Origin: Clostridiales bacterium
GTDB taxonomy: Bacteria; Bacillota; Clostridia; Lachnospirales; WQUN01
Reading direction: 5' to 3'
Assembly: GCA_031289625.1 (NCBI GenBank)
Contig: JAITPB010000147.1
Location: 1 to 5,974 of the forward strand
DNA: 5,974 nt
The notes beneath the pieces were generated by a model that did not search any database, was not told the DNA's origin, and saw only the letters and a list, made by a program, of their open reading frames with translations. Both the position numbers and the translations under genes were made by a program. Below, one piece after another: positions 5,725 through 5,974 of this stretch; positions within the stretch are counted from its first letter, which is position 1; the number at the start of each line of letters is the position of its first letter.

Positions 5725-5974
5725 ATGGCGGAAGAGAATGAGCTGAATGAGATAGCCGCGTCTGTTATTCTGATGCGCAAAAACGGAGAGACCGGCTTTT
5801 TGGAAGAAGAGATTGCCTCATACCCGGTGAAGCATGAGGCGCATTTGGAGCGGTTCTATGCGGAAGGGGAACCGCTTTTGGTGCATATGCGCGTCCGTGT
5901 GGATCCCGCGCGCGAGTTGACTGACGAGGCGTTTGAGGCGGTTTATGATTATTATGAGACGGATCGCCTGCTGA
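5725..5974 (+). CDS. Partial hypothetical protein, runs off the right edge
   Basis: An open frame starting with ATG 5725, 2 nt after the rpsT stop, and continuing without a stop for 83 complete codons to the window end. The product begins MAEENELNEIAASVILMRK and is acidic overall. No signal peptide or membrane segment is visible. The segment VILMRKNGETGFLEEEIASY looks like a short beta-rich start, and YDYYETDRLL lies near the cut. There is no good ribosome binding site before the ATG, which suggests translational coupling to rpsT. I do not firmly recognise it. It vaguely recalls small uncharacterised clostridial proteins of the DUF6762 type, but this is memory only. The bases look coding (GC-rich third positions, no frame breaks). 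Function unknown. Confidence 0.7.
   Translation, partial: MAEENELNEIAASVILMRKNGETGFLEEEIASYPVKHEAHLERFYAEGEPLLVHMRVRVDPARELTDEAFEAVYDYYETDRLL

Overview
The window looks like a piece of chromosome from an endospore-forming member of the Firmicutes, probably a clostridial lineage. The main evidence is an intact germination protease gene (gpr), next to a ribosomal protein S20 gene (rpsT) and an mltG/U32-peptidase pair resembling the Bacillus subtilis yrrL-yrrMNO region. Base composition is moderate, with GC-rich third positions in many codons. I see no insertion sequence, phage gene, CRISPR array, tRNA or rRNA.

Layout, left to right. Positions 1-469 hold no convincing protein gene. On the minus strand they contain a cobalamin (B12) riboswitch aptamer (about 283-436), a candidate promoter just upstream of it (455-484), two hairpins (251-281 and 188-230) and an intrinsic terminator (137-163 plus flanking A/T tracts). 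This leader reads leftward into a gene beyond position 1, so the controlled gene is not visible. Positions 470-4164 carry three tightly packed minus-strand genes, transcribed in the order GHL10-type glycosyl hydrolase, mltG, U32-family protein. Gaps are 6 and 17 nt. A sigma-A-like promoter (4227-4255) lies upstream of the first gene. Positions 4293-5318 carry gpr, also on the minus strand, followed by a short hairpin that may terminate it. Positions 5319-5455 are a divergent promoter region: a forespore-type (sigma-F/sigma-G-like) promoter faces gpr and a strong sigma-A-type promoter faces rpsT. rpsT (TTG start) lies on the plus strand, followed after 2 nt by a second gene that runs off the right edge and that I cannot firmly identify.

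How the genes may fit together. The GHL10 protein is a predicted exported glycan-cleaving enzyme. MltG is a membrane-anchored lytic transglycosylase that cuts nascent peptidoglycan. They are translationally coupled and suggest a cell-wall remodelling unit. The U32 protein belongs to the family containing the tRNA-hydroxylation proteins TrhP, and its position behind mltG matches B. subtilis, except that the methyltransferase gene trmR (yrrM) is absent here. gpr degrades the small acid-soluble spore proteins at germination. None of these genes has an obvious link to B12; the riboswitch acts on something to the left.

Overall this is mostly a conserved housekeeping and sporulation region. The most interesting parts are the long expression platform of the B12 riboswitch, the back-to-back vegetative and forespore promoters, and a possible frame change at the 3' end of the U32 gene. 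I found no evidence of an undescribed multi-gene system.
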